A stretch of 64,000 bases of DNA from positions 1 to 64,000 of the forward strand of contig CAZCFZ010000001.1 in the NCBI GenBank assembly GCA_964498065.1, read 5' to 3'. Position 1 is the first letter of the stretch. Every line of letters starts with the position of its first letter. The position numbers and the translations under genes are program-made. Below the pieces are notes generated by a model. That model had not been told where the DNA came from and did not search any database. It saw nothing but the letters and a program-made list of their open reading frames with translations. This stretch comes from FEN-1297 sp964498065 (GTDB taxonomy: Bacteria; Bacteroidota; Ignavibacteria; Ignavibacteriales; Ignavibacteriaceae). Positions 45,628 to 55,021 of this stretch are shown in pieces.

Positions 45628-45953
45628 TAACCTGCATTAAAAATAAATGAATACAAAAATGGGAAAATTAAACAATAAATTCTAATAAAAATATAATTTT
45701 AGTATCGGACTTTTAATAAATCGTAATAAATTACTTTATCGTATTTAGTTATATAAAGTTTTAAAAGATAAGATTTTTTTATTGTTGGTATTTTAAAATC
45801 AATTCAATTCTAATATTTGCATAGTAAAATTTGTTTAATAGTCCAGAATGAAAAAAATATATTTAAATATGGCCTTCATAATTACAATTTATTTCATACT
45901 CTAAGTTTTGTTATATTATAATTAAAAATGCCAATCAAGACTAGATTTAAAAA
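45628..45953. other. 326-base intergenic region, no gene seen
   Basis: AT-rich spacer between the SpoIID gene and the cohesin surface protein, both minus strand. It should include the promoter of the spoIID-maf unit and the end of the surface-protein transcript. I see no hairpin terminator and no coding potential. Confidence 0.45.
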
Positions 45954-47099
45954 TTACTTTGCCAAGATCATCTTTTTTGTAATATTTACATCTTTGCCGA
46001 TAAGTTGATAAAAATAAATCCCGCTGGATAGATTATTTGCATAAAATGAAACAGTATGAATTCCCGGCGCAGCATCTTCATCAAATAATGTTTTAATTTT
46101 TTGACCTAATATATTATAAATAGTTAATGTTAATTTTTCTTGTTTAGGTACACTAAATTGAATTATAGTGGAAGGATTAAAAGGATTAGGATAATTTTGT
46201 ATCATACTAAATTTTTTGGGTATTGAATTTAATATATCTTTCGAAGAAATTATATCTACAGCACTTGTATCAATTAAACCGGAGTTTAAATAAGAATAAG
46301 TTTCACCTGAAGCTAAAGTTATTATAATAGTCTTGCCTGTTGTATCGGTTAACGGAGTAACACATGAATTTATAGTCGAATCTTTTCCGACATTCGGTTT
46401 GGTAAAAGTATAAGCCCTGTTATTATCTACAAGATAAAATATTACAAAATAACTTCCCGGCGCCAAATTAATGAAAGAATAATTCCCGAGAGAATCAGTC
46501 AGCACATAGCTTAACCAAGTTCCGTCCGATTTGTAGATATTAGCCGTTACCCATTGCACGCCAATCTCGCCGTTATCTTTTAGGCCATTATGATTAGCAT
46601 CGTACCACACATTACCGGCAAGTGTAGCCGGTAAATAAGCCAAAATATTTCCATTGTTATAGTTTACACTCAAAATTCCGGCTGAAGTATCCGCAATTTC
46701 ACAATCTAAAGAATCAAAATATATAATACTTTTACCAGCCTTATATTTGAAGTTTAAATCCAGGAGGGTACCATTTCCGATATTTAACGGATAAGTATCG
46801 TACCAGCTTATAATGATTTTTCCCTTAATATTTGTAGACGACATGAATGTTCCGTGAGTAGGAAAATTAGTAATACCATCGAATGACATCATAGTGGAAT
46901 CAAAATCAATAACCAAACTTACTGCACCGATATTATTAAAATTCGTTACGCGAACCGGAACAATAAGAGAACCGGAATTTTGCGTTAAGGTAGTATCGTT
47001 TATTTTTATATTAATTTGTCCGTAACTAACCGTAAATGCAGCAATAGTAAAATAGAATATTAATAATTTAATTTTCACATATTTCCTATAATCAAACAT
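45954..47099 (-). CDS. Secreted surface protein: cohesin-like, SdrD B-like and Por-type sorting domains
   Basis: A 381-residue exported protein. Signal peptide (about 1-27, VSYGQ), cohesin-like beta-sandwich at about 28-150 (GAVSLVIDFDSTMMSFDGI), then an SdrD B/Cna-like domain (LAGNVWYDANHNGLKDNGE, where DANHNGLKDNGE resembles a calcium loop), and a C-terminal Por/T9SS sorting domain (about 300-381: IQNYPNPFNPSTIIQFSVP, LTIYNILGQKIKTL, SGIYFYQLIG, KKMILAK). It is probably exported by a type IX system and attached to the cell surface. Binding partners are unknown; cohesin folds suggest protein-protein assembly. Stand-alone gene. Confidence 0.85.
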   Translation of the reverse strand: MFDYRKYVKIKLLIFYFTIAAFTVSYGQINIKINDTTLTQNSGSLIVPVRVTNFNNIGAVSLVIDFDSTMMSFDGITNFPTHGTFMSSTNIKGKIIISWYDTYPLNIGNGTLLDLNFKYKAGKSIIYFDSLDCEIADTSAGILSVNYNNGNILAYLPATLAGNVWYDANHNGLKDNGEIGVQWVTANIYKSDGTWLSYVLTDSLGNYSFINLAPGSYFVIFYLVDNNRAYTFTKPNVGKDSTINSCVTPLTDTTGKTIIITLASGETYSYLNSGLIDTSAVDIISSKDILNSIPKKFSMIQNYPNPFNPSTIIQFSVPKQEKLTLTIYNILGQKIKTLFDEDAAPGIHTVSFYANNLSSGIYFYQLIGKDVNITKKMILAK

Positions 47100-47357
47100 T
47101 CAAGTTTTTTCAAGTTGTATGCCATTATAAGTCCGAATATTTTCGATGTTTATCAAATTAAAGAATCTATATTTGTCTGCTTAATGTATCATTATTGGAT
47201 ATAAAAAAATAGTGTTTTCTTTTAAGAAAAAAAGAGAGAATAAACTGTAATTTATAAAGAGATAATATTTAAGGAGAAATGAACTGATCTTTCCGCTTTT
47301 TCTAATTTAAATATGCAGATATTTTCTTAATTAGAAATAATTAGTATACGATATTAA

Positions 47358-47765
47358 CTAATTTCTGGGATTATCTTTACACCACTTTTTTATATATTCA
47401 GCAATTGCAGTTGTAGGTGCACCCGGTGTAAAGAGTTCACCGACTCCCATTTTTTTTAATTCGTCAATATCTTCTTCGGGAATTATTCCGCCTCCGGTTA
47501 AAAGGACATCATTCAATCCTTTTTCTTTCATAAGATTAAGAATCTTAGGTAAGATTGTCATATGTGCGCCGGACAAAATACTTATGCCAATAACATCAAC
47601 GTCTTCCTGTATAGCAGCCTCAACAATCATTTCGGGTGTCTGCCGCAGGCCGGTGTAAATTACCTCCATACCTGCATCACGCAATGCAGCAGCTATAACC
47701 TTTGCGCCCCTATCATGGCCGTCAAGCCCTGCCTTAGCAATCAATACCCTGATATTATTATCCAT
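47358..47765 (-). CDS. Cobalamin B12-binding subunit, methylmalonyl-CoA mutase type
   Basis: A 135-residue domain with the B12 'base-off' motif DGHDRG (Asp15, His17, Gly20), SILSGAH and GGGIIPEEDI, matching the small subunit of split acyl-CoA mutases. His17 would be the lower axial cobalt ligand. The large catalytic subunit is not in the window, so the partner is elsewhere. It follows a HIT gene by 12 bases. Such subunits serve methylmalonyl-CoA or related carbon-skeleton isomerisation (propionate metabolism); which mutase cannot be told. Confidence 0.9.
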   Translation of the reverse strand: MDNNIRVLIAKAGLDGHDRGAKVIAAALRDAGMEVIYTGLRQTPEMIVEAAIQEDVDVIGISILSGAHMTILPKILNLMKEKGLNDVLLTGGGIIPEEDIDELKKMGVGELFTPGAPTTAIAEYIKKWCKDNPRN

Positions 47766-47777
47766 AATAAAAAACCT

Positions 47778-48191
47778 TTATGTTGTTACTGCCAGCCGAA
47801 TTTTTTCAGCAAAATTTTTCATAGTCCCATCATCATAACTCTTCAAATTTGGTCTAAACTTAAAATCGTCGCTTTTAAACCTGGGGATTATATGGAAATG
47901 AAAATGAAAGATTGATTGCCCCGCTGCAATACCGTTGTTTACTACTATGTTAAAACCGTCAGGAATCAGACTTTTAACGATTGCATTGGATAACTTTTGA
48001 GTCGCAAGAATTAACGCCTCCATTTCTTCCGGAGGGACTGAAAGAAAATTTTCATAATGTGTTTTTGGAATTACTAAAGTGTGACCGTAATTTACAGGCC
48101 TTATATCCAAGAATGAAATTACTCTATCATTCTCATATAATATTTCCGCCGATTCTTTTTTCCCTATTATATCGCAAAATATACAATCCAT
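47778..48191 (-). CDS. HIT-family protein (HINT/Hit-like)
   Basis: A 137-residue histidine-triad protein: N-terminal CIFCDIIGKKESAEILYEND, VIPKTHYENFLSVPPEEM, and the motif SIFHFHFHIIPRF. It is the classic short HIT form, distinct from the longer Ap4A-type paralogue at 39129. It probably hydrolyses nucleoside phosphoramidates or dinucleoside polyphosphates. Upstream of the B12-binding gene by 12 bases. Confidence 0.93.
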   Translation of the reverse strand: MDCIFCDIIGKKESAEILYENDRVISFLDIRPVNYGHTLVIPKTHYENFLSVPPEEMEALILATQKLSNAIVKSLIPDGFNIVVNNGIAAGQSIFHFHFHIIPRFKSDDFKFRPNLKSYDDGTMKNFAEKIRLAVTT

Positions 48192-48268
48192 ATAACAAAA
48201 ATAGATTTAAATTTTCAGTAAGGCAAAAGTAAATTTCCCTCAATAAAAGGACAATAATTTTTAAAATA

Positions 48269-49228
48269 CTAAACGCTTAAAAATTCTTTTCGTTTTCCGA
48301 ATACTCCGTAAAGTCCACCCGTATGAAGAAAAATCACTTTCATGCCGTTGTTTTGCATTAAAATATTGTCATAATAGGCTTTAAAGGCTTTACCCGTATA
48401 TGCAGGATCTAAAATTATACCGGTTGAACGGGCAAAATTTTTAATTAATTTCACTTTGTCTTTATTTATTTTTTTATATCCTTCGTCAGAATAACCGTTT
48501 AATATCTCTAAGTTAGCTTCATTCAATTTACAGTTTATTTTATAATCAAGAATACAGCCTTCTGCTAATTGAAGTATCTTTTTCCTAATCACTTTTTCCG
48601 GGTACAAAACATTAACTGCATAAACTTTTATATTTGATTTCAAAAGTGCTAAACCAACTAACAAGCCTGCAGCAGTTCCGCCGGAACCGGCAGCAACTAA
48701 AATTCCGTTTACGGTTTTCAAATTAACTTGTTTTTGTAATTCCGAAATAAAAGACACATATCCCCAAATTCCCAAAGTAGTCGATCCGCCTTCGGGAATT
48801 ACATATACTTTTTTACCTTTTTTTAAAAGTTTCTTCCTTTCTTCAAACATAATATTATTAACATTTGCATAATCTTTTTTATTTAAGAAAGAAATTTCCG
48901 CTCCTAAATATTTGTCAATGAATAAATTTCCGTCGGCGTTATTTCTGTCTTTACCCCACAGAAATAATTTGGATTTAATTCCCGCCTGCGCGGCTGCAAT
49001 TACCGCAGCACGTGCATGATTGGACTGCTCTCCGCCATCTGTAAAAATAAAATCTGCCTTTTCCTTCTTAGCTTGATAAATCAGGTATTCCAGTTTCCTT
49101 ACTTTATTTCCGGATAATTCCATCCCGGTTAAGTCATCTCTCTTGATTAAAAAACTTTTATTCTGAAAATTAATTTTCTGAAGAGGCGTAGGAATATTTG
49201 CTAAAATAATTTTATTCGGAGTAATCAT
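48269..49228 (-). CDS. PLP-dependent D-cysteine desulfhydrase/ACC deaminase-family enzyme
   Basis: A 319-residue fold-type II PLP enzyme: KRDDLTGMELSGNKVRKLEYL with the PLP lysine at Lys42, DGGEQSNHARA, PEGGSTTLGIWGYVSF, AAGSGGTAAGLLVGL for phosphate binding, and FLHTGGLYGVFG at the C terminus. This family includes D-cysteine desulfhydrase and 1-aminocyclopropane-1-carboxylate deaminase; distinguishing them needs key residues I will not assert. It overlaps closely (3 bases apart) with kdsB, so they are co-transcribed. Confidence 0.88.
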   Translation of the reverse strand: MITPNKIILANIPTPLQKINFQNKSFLIKRDDLTGMELSGNKVRKLEYLIYQAKKEKADFIFTDGGEQSNHARAAVIAAAQAGIKSKLFLWGKDRNNADGNLFIDKYLGAEISFLNKKDYANVNNIMFEERKKLLKKGKKVYVIPEGGSTTLGIWGYVSFISELQKQVNLKTVNGILVAAGSGGTAAGLLVGLALLKSNIKVYAVNVLYPEKVIRKKILQLAEGCILDYKINCKLNEANLEILNGYSDEGYKKINKDKVKLIKNFARSTGIILDPAYTGKAFKAYYDNILMQNNGMKVIFLHTGGLYGVFGKRKEFLSV

Positions 49229-49231
49229 AAA

Positions 49232-49999
49232 TCATTCTTTTTCATTTTCTTTTAAATATTTTTCGTAATACAATCTTGCACGTTCAAGATCTTCCGGTGT
49301 ATCTACTGCAAGATTTTCATATTCCGTTACTACTACTTTTATTTTAAAACCATTCTCCAGCATTCTTAGCTGCTCAAGTTTTTCTGTTTTTTCAAGATCG
49401 GTTGGAGACAGCTCCGTAAATTTAAACAACCATTCTCGGCGATAAACATAGAGTCCGATATGCTTATATATTTCCGCTTTTTGAATGCGCTCAAGATTTG
49501 TACGTGCATCCCTGACATACGGTATGGGTGATCTTGAGAAATACAAAGCAAAATTATTATAATCAAAAACTACTTTGGGTATGGAAGGTGATTTCAAATC
49601 CTGAACATTATTAATTCGTTTTGCCAGGGTAGAAACATTAACTGTTAGATCAAACAATAAAGGTTCAATTGCCTGATCGATCATTTCACCTTTAATAAAA
49701 GGTTCATCACCCTGAATATTTACGATTATTTTTGCTTCAGGCAAACTTTTGGCAACAAATGCAATCCTGTCGGAGCCGGTTGCAATATCTTTAGGCGTCA
49801 TAATAACTTTCGCCCCAAAGCTTTCTGCGGTTTCAGCAACTTTTTCGTCATCGACAGCAATAATAACTTGATTTATTAATTTTGATTTGAGTGAACTTTC
49901 GTAGGTATGCTGAATCATCGGTTTTCCGCAAATATCAGCCAAAGGCTTACCTAGTAATCTAGTTGAAGCAAATCGTGCAGGAATAATACCAACTATCAT
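49232..49999 (-). CDS. kdsB: 3-deoxy-manno-octulosonate cytidylyltransferase
   Basis: A 255-residue CMP-KDO synthetase that activates KDO for lipopolysaccharide assembly. Readable motifs: GIIPARFASTRLLGKPLADI, NIQGDEPFI, YFSRSPIPYVRD, KHIGLYVYRREWL, LEQLRMLENG and VDTPEDLERA. Full length. It indicates an LPS-bearing Gram-negative outer membrane. It follows gatC by 46 bases. Confidence 0.96.
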   Translation of the reverse strand: MIVGIIPARFASTRLLGKPLADICGKPMIQHTYESSLKSKLINQVIIAVDDEKVAETAESFGAKVIMTPKDIATGSDRIAFVAKSLPEAKIIVNIQGDEPFIKGEMIDQAIEPLLFDLTVNVSTLAKRINNVQDLKSPSIPKVVFDYNNFALYFSRSPIPYVRDARTNLERIQKAEIYKHIGLYVYRREWLFKFTELSPTDLEKTEKLEQLRMLENGFKIKVVVTEYENLAVDTPEDLERARLYYEKYLKENEKE

Positions 50000-50045
50000 T
50001 TATTTATTTAAAATTAATAAATTGAAACAAAAGCCAAAGAAAAAA

Positions 50046-50339
50046 TCAATCTCCTCCGATAACTTTAGGAACCCTGAAGAAATTCTCATCTTTCTCAGGC
50101 GCATTTTTTAATGCTTCTTCCTTTGATACGGAAGGCTTAACCTTATCATCTCTAAAAACATTGTTATTTTCAATTGGGTGTGAAAGAGGTTCTATATTTT
50201 CCGTATTAAGCTCATTCAGCTTATCTACATAAGTCAATATTTCATTCAATTGGTTTGTAAAATTTTCTAATTCCTCATCATTAAATTTCAAACGAGCAAG
50301 TTCTGCAATATGTTCTACATCTTTACGGCTTACGGACAT
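50046..50339 (-). CDS. gatC: Asp-tRNA(Asn)/Glu-tRNA(Gln) amidotransferase subunit C
   Basis: A 97-residue GatC: VSRKDVEHIAELARLKFNDE, then a helical middle, then the conserved PLSHPIENNNVFRDDKVKPS and a C-terminal FFRVPKVIGG. It stabilises the GatA/GatB complex for making Gln-tRNA(Gln) or Asn-tRNA(Asn). gatA and gatB are not in the window, so the gene is separated from its partners. It starts three bases after plsC. Confidence 0.95.
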   Translation of the reverse strand: MSVSRKDVEHIAELARLKFNDEELENFTNQLNEILTYVDKLNELNTENIEPLSHPIENNNVFRDDKVKPSVSKEEALKNAPEKDENFFRVPKVIGGD

Positions 50340-50342
50340 AGT

Positions 50343-51053
50343 TTAATTACCTTTCCCGATATTTTGAATTATAATATCTCTCACCTTTTCCATTAAGTCA
50401 AGTTCATCTTTACGATTTTTTATATTTTCAGTGGAAACCGGTTTACCAAAGTGAACATTAATTGTTCCCCTCTTAATTCTAAATTTTCCTTTGGGCAATA
50501 TTTTATCAGATCCGCTTATTGATACAGGTATAATAGGATAACCTACTTTAGAAGCCAGATAAAAAGCACCGCGCTTAAACGGCTGGACTTCACCAGTTTT
50601 ACTTCGAGTACCTTCGGCAAAAAGAAGAATCGAAACTCCTTTTTCAGACATCATTTTTTTAGCTCTTTCAATACTTTTTAAAGCGCTTTCCACATTCTGC
50701 CTATCAATCATAATATAAGGTCCTAACTTCATCTGCCATCCGAATAAAGGTATTTTACCCAATTCTTTTTTGTAAACAATACTTGCTCTATGAGGTATTG
50801 AATACTGAAGTGCAGGAATATCAAATTGGCTGCTGTGATTGGATACGAAAATATAGGTGTCTTTAAGATTCAAATTTTCAATACCCGTAACTTTTAATTT
50901 AACACCTCCTATAATTAATATTCCCTTAGAAAAAACCCTGCTCTCCAAAAAATAAAGATAAAAGCTCCTATCAATTATGCTGACAAAAAGAGCAACTATA
51001 GACATAATTACAGTATAAATTATTATAAAAAAAACTTTGATATATGATATCAA
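50343..51053 (-). CDS. plsC: 1-acyl-sn-glycerol-3-phosphate acyltransferase
   Basis: A 236-residue inner-membrane enzyme forming phosphatidic acid. The HX4D motif is His73 to Asp78 (NHSSQFDIPAL), then KKELGKIPLFGWQMKLGPYIMIDR, EGTRSKTGEVQPFKRGAF and PVSISGSDKILPKG. N-terminal hydrophobic helix present. TTG start placed directly after the M48 stop, so translation is coupled. Upstream of gatC. Confidence 0.93.
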   Translation of the reverse strand: MISYIKVFFIIIYTVIMSIVALFVSIIDRSFYLYFLESRVFSKGILIIGGVKLKVTGIENLNLKDTYIFVSNHSSQFDIPALQYSIPHRASIVYKKELGKIPLFGWQMKLGPYIMIDRQNVESALKSIERAKKMMSEKGVSILLFAEGTRSKTGEVQPFKRGAFYLASKVGYPIIPVSISGSDKILPKGKFRIKRGTINVHFGKPVSTENIKNRKDELDLMEKVRDIIIQNIGKGN

Positions 51054-52199
51054 TTAATTTCCTTGAATACTTATATTCCCGTCTACGGATTTTACATCGC
51101 TAAAATTTTCCGAATAAAATTTATTTATCGCAGCAACCCGGTTTTTAATAGACGGATGACTATAAAAGAACCATTCCACAAACTGATTCGGCTCTTTATC
51201 GCCTAAATTTTGATCGGTCAATTTATCCAGAGTTGAAACGAATGCATCTTTTTTACCGGTAGATAAAATTGCATATTCATCAGCTTCATACTCGAACTTC
51301 CTCGAGAGAATATTTGTTATAGGAGTTAAAAGCAGCCCGATCAGCATAGCCCATAAAGATAGAAGCGGCAGTGCTGCAATTTGTGTTATGTATTTAAATC
51401 CGAACCATCCTAATGAAATATCGTAGAAGTAGGCTATCAAAAATAAAGTCAGGAAACTTGATGCAGTTCCGATAATAATATTTTTAATAATGTGTTTTCT
51501 TTTGTAATGCCCGAGTTCATGTGCGATAACAGTTTCAATTTCGTCAATGGTATAATTATCAAGCAAAGTATCGCCGAGTAAAATTCTTTTGGATTTTCCA
51601 ATTCCGGTGAATGCAGCATTCGCCTTTTTGGTATTTTTGCTCATATTGAATTTAAAAACATTTTCTACGATAATTCCGGCATCCTTAGCATTTTTTTGTA
51701 TTCGTTCTTTTAGTTCTTCATTTTCAATAGGAGTAATTTTATAAAACAACGGCAGAATCAGCACAGGGACTATCCGCGCCAGCACTACCGAAACAACAAA
51801 TAAGATAATTGCAAACGGCAGCCACCACATCAAATTAAATTTATTTAATGAGTAAAAAAATATTAATAGAATCGGTACCCCGATAGCGAGAGAAACAAGA
51901 AGGCCTTTCAAATCTTCCCAAAGCCATTTAAATAAAGTTTGATTTGATAAATTGTATTTATGTTCAAGATAAAATTCCGAATAATAATTTACCGGGAAGA
52001 AAATAATTCCGGCACCCAAACCTGTAATAAATACAAAAATTAAAAAGATTAAATAACTGCCGGATAAATATTCTGAAATATAATTTTGCAATACAGAGCT
52101 TAGGCCGGTTGCAACAAACAGCAGTATAAGTAAAAAACTTACAACGCCTTTTCCTATGCTAATTCCTAATTTGATATTATTATATTTTTTAGAATCCAT
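51054..52199 (-). CDS. M48-family membrane metallopeptidase (Ste24/HtpX type)
   Basis: A 381-residue zinc protease with several membrane helices. Zinc motif HELGH at 227-231 (VIAHELGHYKRKH), third ligand in KFEYEADEYAI, and GKSKRILLGDTLL before the motif. The long N-terminal membrane part with EFYLEHKYNLSNQTLFKWLWEDLKG fits the Ste24/CAAX-protease side of M48. Likely quality control or processing at the membrane; substrates unknown. First gene of the M48-plsC-gatC-kdsB-PLP unit. Confidence 0.9.
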   Translation of the reverse strand: MDSKKYNNIKLGISIGKGVVSFLLILLFVATGLSSVLQNYISEYLSGSYLIFLIFVFITGLGAGIIFFPVNYYSEFYLEHKYNLSNQTLFKWLWEDLKGLLVSLAIGVPILLIFFYSLNKFNLMWWLPFAIILFVVSVVLARIVPVLILPLFYKITPIENEELKERIQKNAKDAGIIVENVFKFNMSKNTKKANAAFTGIGKSKRILLGDTLLDNYTIDEIETVIAHELGHYKRKHIIKNIIIGTASSFLTLFLIAYFYDISLGWFGFKYITQIAALPLLSLWAMLIGLLLTPITNILSRKFEYEADEYAILSTGKKDAFVSTLDKLTDQNLGDKEPNQFVEWFFYSHPSIKNRVAAINKFYSENFSDVKSVDGNISIQGN

Positions 52200-52322
52200 A
52201 CGCTAAAAATAATTTATAAAGAATTTCCAATCAATTAATTATGAATGTAAAGATACAATTTAGTTTGCACTTTTATATGGGAAACCGTGAGTTAATATAA
52301 GTTGATAGAAAAACGAGTTGAA

Positions 52323-53120
52323 TTAAATTGTTTTTAGATCTTTTTGAGGCATCCAGCCTTCTTTACCGTCCTGAAGCTTGATTTTAACCCAATTATCTAC
52401 ATGATCTTCTTCTCTTACTTTCAAACCTTCATGAATAACAAAAGCATCGCTGCTTGTCGGATCCGGGGCTTGTTTAACATTTACAGAAGTTTCAATAATA
52501 ATTGCATTTTTAATATTCAACTCCCTATTTAACTTAATGATTAAAAGAGAAGCAGTAATTACAAGCGCAACCAGGGAAATTAATCCTGCAAAGAAGGAAT
52601 ATCTTTGAAATCTAGGCCTTTTGAGGAAGAAGTACAATCCAATGGAAACCAATAAAAATATATAAAAAATATAAGCAAGATATGTCCAGCCTGTTAAAGT
52701 GAAGAAAGCCAGCAGACTTTCCCACCACTGGAATAAGAAGAATTGCGGCATTGTATTAATTTTATCAACTGTTTTAGTGTTGGCAATTGCCAGGTTATGA
52801 TTAACATCTCCATCGCCCGGAGCTAACCGGTGAGCTTTTTCAAAATATAAAATTGCATAACCAATTTTACCTTCGCGGTAATAAGCATCGCCTAAATTAT
52901 AGTAAAGTGAAACTCCTTCATATCCCATTTGCATCACTTTTTGGTATGTATCGATTGCCTTATCATACTGCTTCCGCTGGTAATAGTCATTCCCGGCTTT
53001 CATCAAATCACCTACTTCCGAACCAAATGCAATATTTGAACACAGAACAAGTGAAATTAAAAAAAGGAAGAAGAATGATTTTTCCAATTTGATAAAATTA
53101 TTTTTTTTAATATTAAACAT
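52323..53120 (-). CDS. batE: BatE-type TPR and SH3 protein
   Basis: A 265-residue protein: signal peptide or first helix (about 15-32), TPR units at about 35-110 (YYQRKQYDKAIDTYQKVMQMG, YREGKIGYAILYFEKAHRLAP), two membrane helices, and a bacterial SH3 domain at the C terminus (NAIIIETSVNVKQAPDPTS, GLKVREEDHVDNWVKIKLQ). Typical BatE of Bacteroidota aerotolerance operons. Its start overlaps the batD stop by eight bases. Confidence 0.85.
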   Translation of the reverse strand: MFNIKKNNFIKLEKSFFFLFLISLVLCSNIAFGSEVGDLMKAGNDYYQRKQYDKAIDTYQKVMQMGYEGVSLYYNLGDAYYREGKIGYAILYFEKAHRLAPGDGDVNHNLAIANTKTVDKINTMPQFFLFQWWESLLAFFTLTGWTYLAYIFYIFLLVSIGLYFFLKRPRFQRYSFFAGLISLVALVITASLLIIKLNRELNIKNAIIIETSVNVKQAPDPTSSDAFVIHEGLKVREEDHVDNWVKIKLQDGKEGWMPQKDLKTI

Positions 53121-54966
53121 TTCTTTTCACCGATAAAGACTTTTCCAATTCGATTATTACTTTAGTCAAATCTTTGTACATATCATTCATAGCTGCAGCT
53201 CCATCTCCACTTGGTGCAAACCTTGCATACTCGCATTTTTCAGTACAGTCTTTTAAGTTACCAATTAAATCCGAATTAATATTTTTCTTTTCTAATTCCT
53301 CAACAGCACGTTCAAGTGAAATTTCCGATTTCGATATATGAAGCTTATCTTCGAGGTAACCGAACAAAGCCTGGGATATTTCGGCATAAAACCCGGTTTG
53401 ATTATTCGATTCCATCAAACCTTTAGCGGTTTTAAATCTTGATCTGGCTATTTTTTCAGCGCGCTGATATCTTAACAACTGGAGGTTGCCTGCAAGTTTA
53501 TCCGCTCTTCTTTTCCATGTAATTAAACCGCCTAAAAGTAAGAGAGGCACTGCTGATGCCGCCCAAAAACCGAAACGGAATAAAATTATACTGCCGTTCT
53601 TTGAAAGATCAATATCATTAGTTTTTATATACCTAATATCCTGCCCAAGCAGTTTTATCTCTTCCTTCGTATAACCGGCTACCGATTCATTGCTGCTACC
53701 GGTTCCCTGCTCCACATTAATTATATAAGGTTTCGTTGTTAATGTTTTATATGACCTTGTCGTAGGATTAAAATATGAAAAATCAACAGACGGAATTTTT
53801 TGTTTGCCTGCTGTTCTGGGTACAATAAGATATTCAACTGTCTTATTACCATTTATAATTCCGTTCCTATTAATTTTCTCGGATGTCTTTGGCTCGTATT
53901 TATCAAATCCCGGGGGCAGCTTAACTTCCGGCATATTTAATAATTGTATATTTCCCTTCCCTTTGATATCAATTTTAATTGATATCGGACTATTCGTTTT
54001 TGCTTTCGTTTTACTGATGCTCGAGTTCATCGTATAGTCGCCAACTGCACCGTTAAACGATTTTGGTTCATTTTTTGAAGGAAGCGGAATGACTCTTAAT
54101 CTTATAGTGTTTGATTTTGCAGTGTAATTTACAGTGCGGTAATTATTGAAAAAGGGATCGTTAAAAAAATTGTCAAAAATACTATTGCTGCTTTTTTGCT
54201 GTTGTCGTATCTGAACCGGGACATCAAGTACAAGAGGAGTAACGTTTAATTCACCAAGTTGTGACGGGAACAGAGCAACTTTTTTTAATACACCAACTCT
54301 ATATTGTTTGCCTTTGTACATTTCCGTTGCGAATGAAATTGTATTAGACACATTAATCTCTTCGGCCCAAAAACCTTCATATGAAGGAAGTTTGGAAACC
54401 TGCATTTGTGAAGCGATGCTTAGTCTTGTATACAACTTATAAGTTACGGTAACTTGCTCACCCAAATATGCTTTTCTTTTATCCGCAGTTGCAAGTATAA
54501 ACAGGTTGTCCCCGATTTCCTTTGGACTAACTACTTGGGAATTATTTGAATTATTAGAAACATTGGGTGCTGCCTTTGGTGATCCTTTTACAACATTAAT
54601 AGCCAGCGGCTGAGTCTGAAAAGTCTTACCGTTGTAATTTATAGTTGCTGCACCAATAGTAAATTTACCAATCTTTTGAGGCTGCAAATAATATGAATAT
54701 GTTTTTGAAGCCGAAACAGAACTGTTGATTATTTGCATACTTGTAGATTCATTTGGACCGGAAAGAACCATAAAATTACTGAATACCGGAGGTTTAAAAC
54801 TTTTAATCCCGTTTATATCCGTGCCTGAAAAAGTAAAGGATATTTGAAATTGACCATTTACTCCAACGGTTGAATTATTAACAGTTGCAGTAAAATTCTG
54901 CGGGAAGGCTAAGTATGGAATAAATAGAACTAATGCGGTTAATATTTTTAATTTTAATTTTAACAT
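53113..54966 (-). CDS. batD: BatD aerotolerance protein
   Basis: A 617-residue exported membrane protein with signal peptide (ending AFPQ) and successive beta-sandwich domains of the BatD type (TATVNNSTVGVNGQFQISFTF, YYLQPQKIGKFTIGAATI, VPRTAGKQKIPSVDFSYFNP), a membrane helix near 470-490 and a helical cytoplasmic tail. In the Bat system BatD is a periplasmic partner of the VWA proteins. Overlaps batE by eight bases. Confidence 0.9.
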   Translation of the reverse strand: MLKLKLKILTALVLFIPYLAFPQNFTATVNNSTVGVNGQFQISFTFSGTDINGIKSFKPPVFSNFMVLSGPNESTSMQIINSSVSASKTYSYYLQPQKIGKFTIGAATINYNGKTFQTQPLAINVVKGSPKAAPNVSNNSNNSQVVSPKEIGDNLFILATADKRKAYLGEQVTVTYKLYTRLSIASQMQVSKLPSYEGFWAEEINVSNTISFATEMYKGKQYRVGVLKKVALFPSQLGELNVTPLVLDVPVQIRQQQKSSNSIFDNFFNDPFFNNYRTVNYTAKSNTIRLRVIPLPSKNEPKSFNGAVGDYTMNSSISKTKAKTNSPISIKIDIKGKGNIQLLNMPEVKLPPGFDKYEPKTSEKINRNGIINGNKTVEYLIVPRTAGKQKIPSVDFSYFNPTTRSYKTLTTKPYIINVEQGTGSSNESVAGYTKEEIKLLGQDIRYIKTNDIDLSKNGSIILFRFGFWAASAVPLLLLGGLITWKRRADKLAGNLQLLRYQRAEKIARSRFKTAKGLMESNNQTGFYAEISQALFGYLEDKLHISKSEISLERAVEELEKKNINSDLIGNLKDCTEKCEYARFAPSGDGAAAMNDMYKDLTKVIIELEKSLSVKRNV

Positions 54967-55021
54967 ACAATTTATTTAAAAGCCTTTTCCACAGTTAAAT
55001 TTACAAAATTCATGATCTCAA

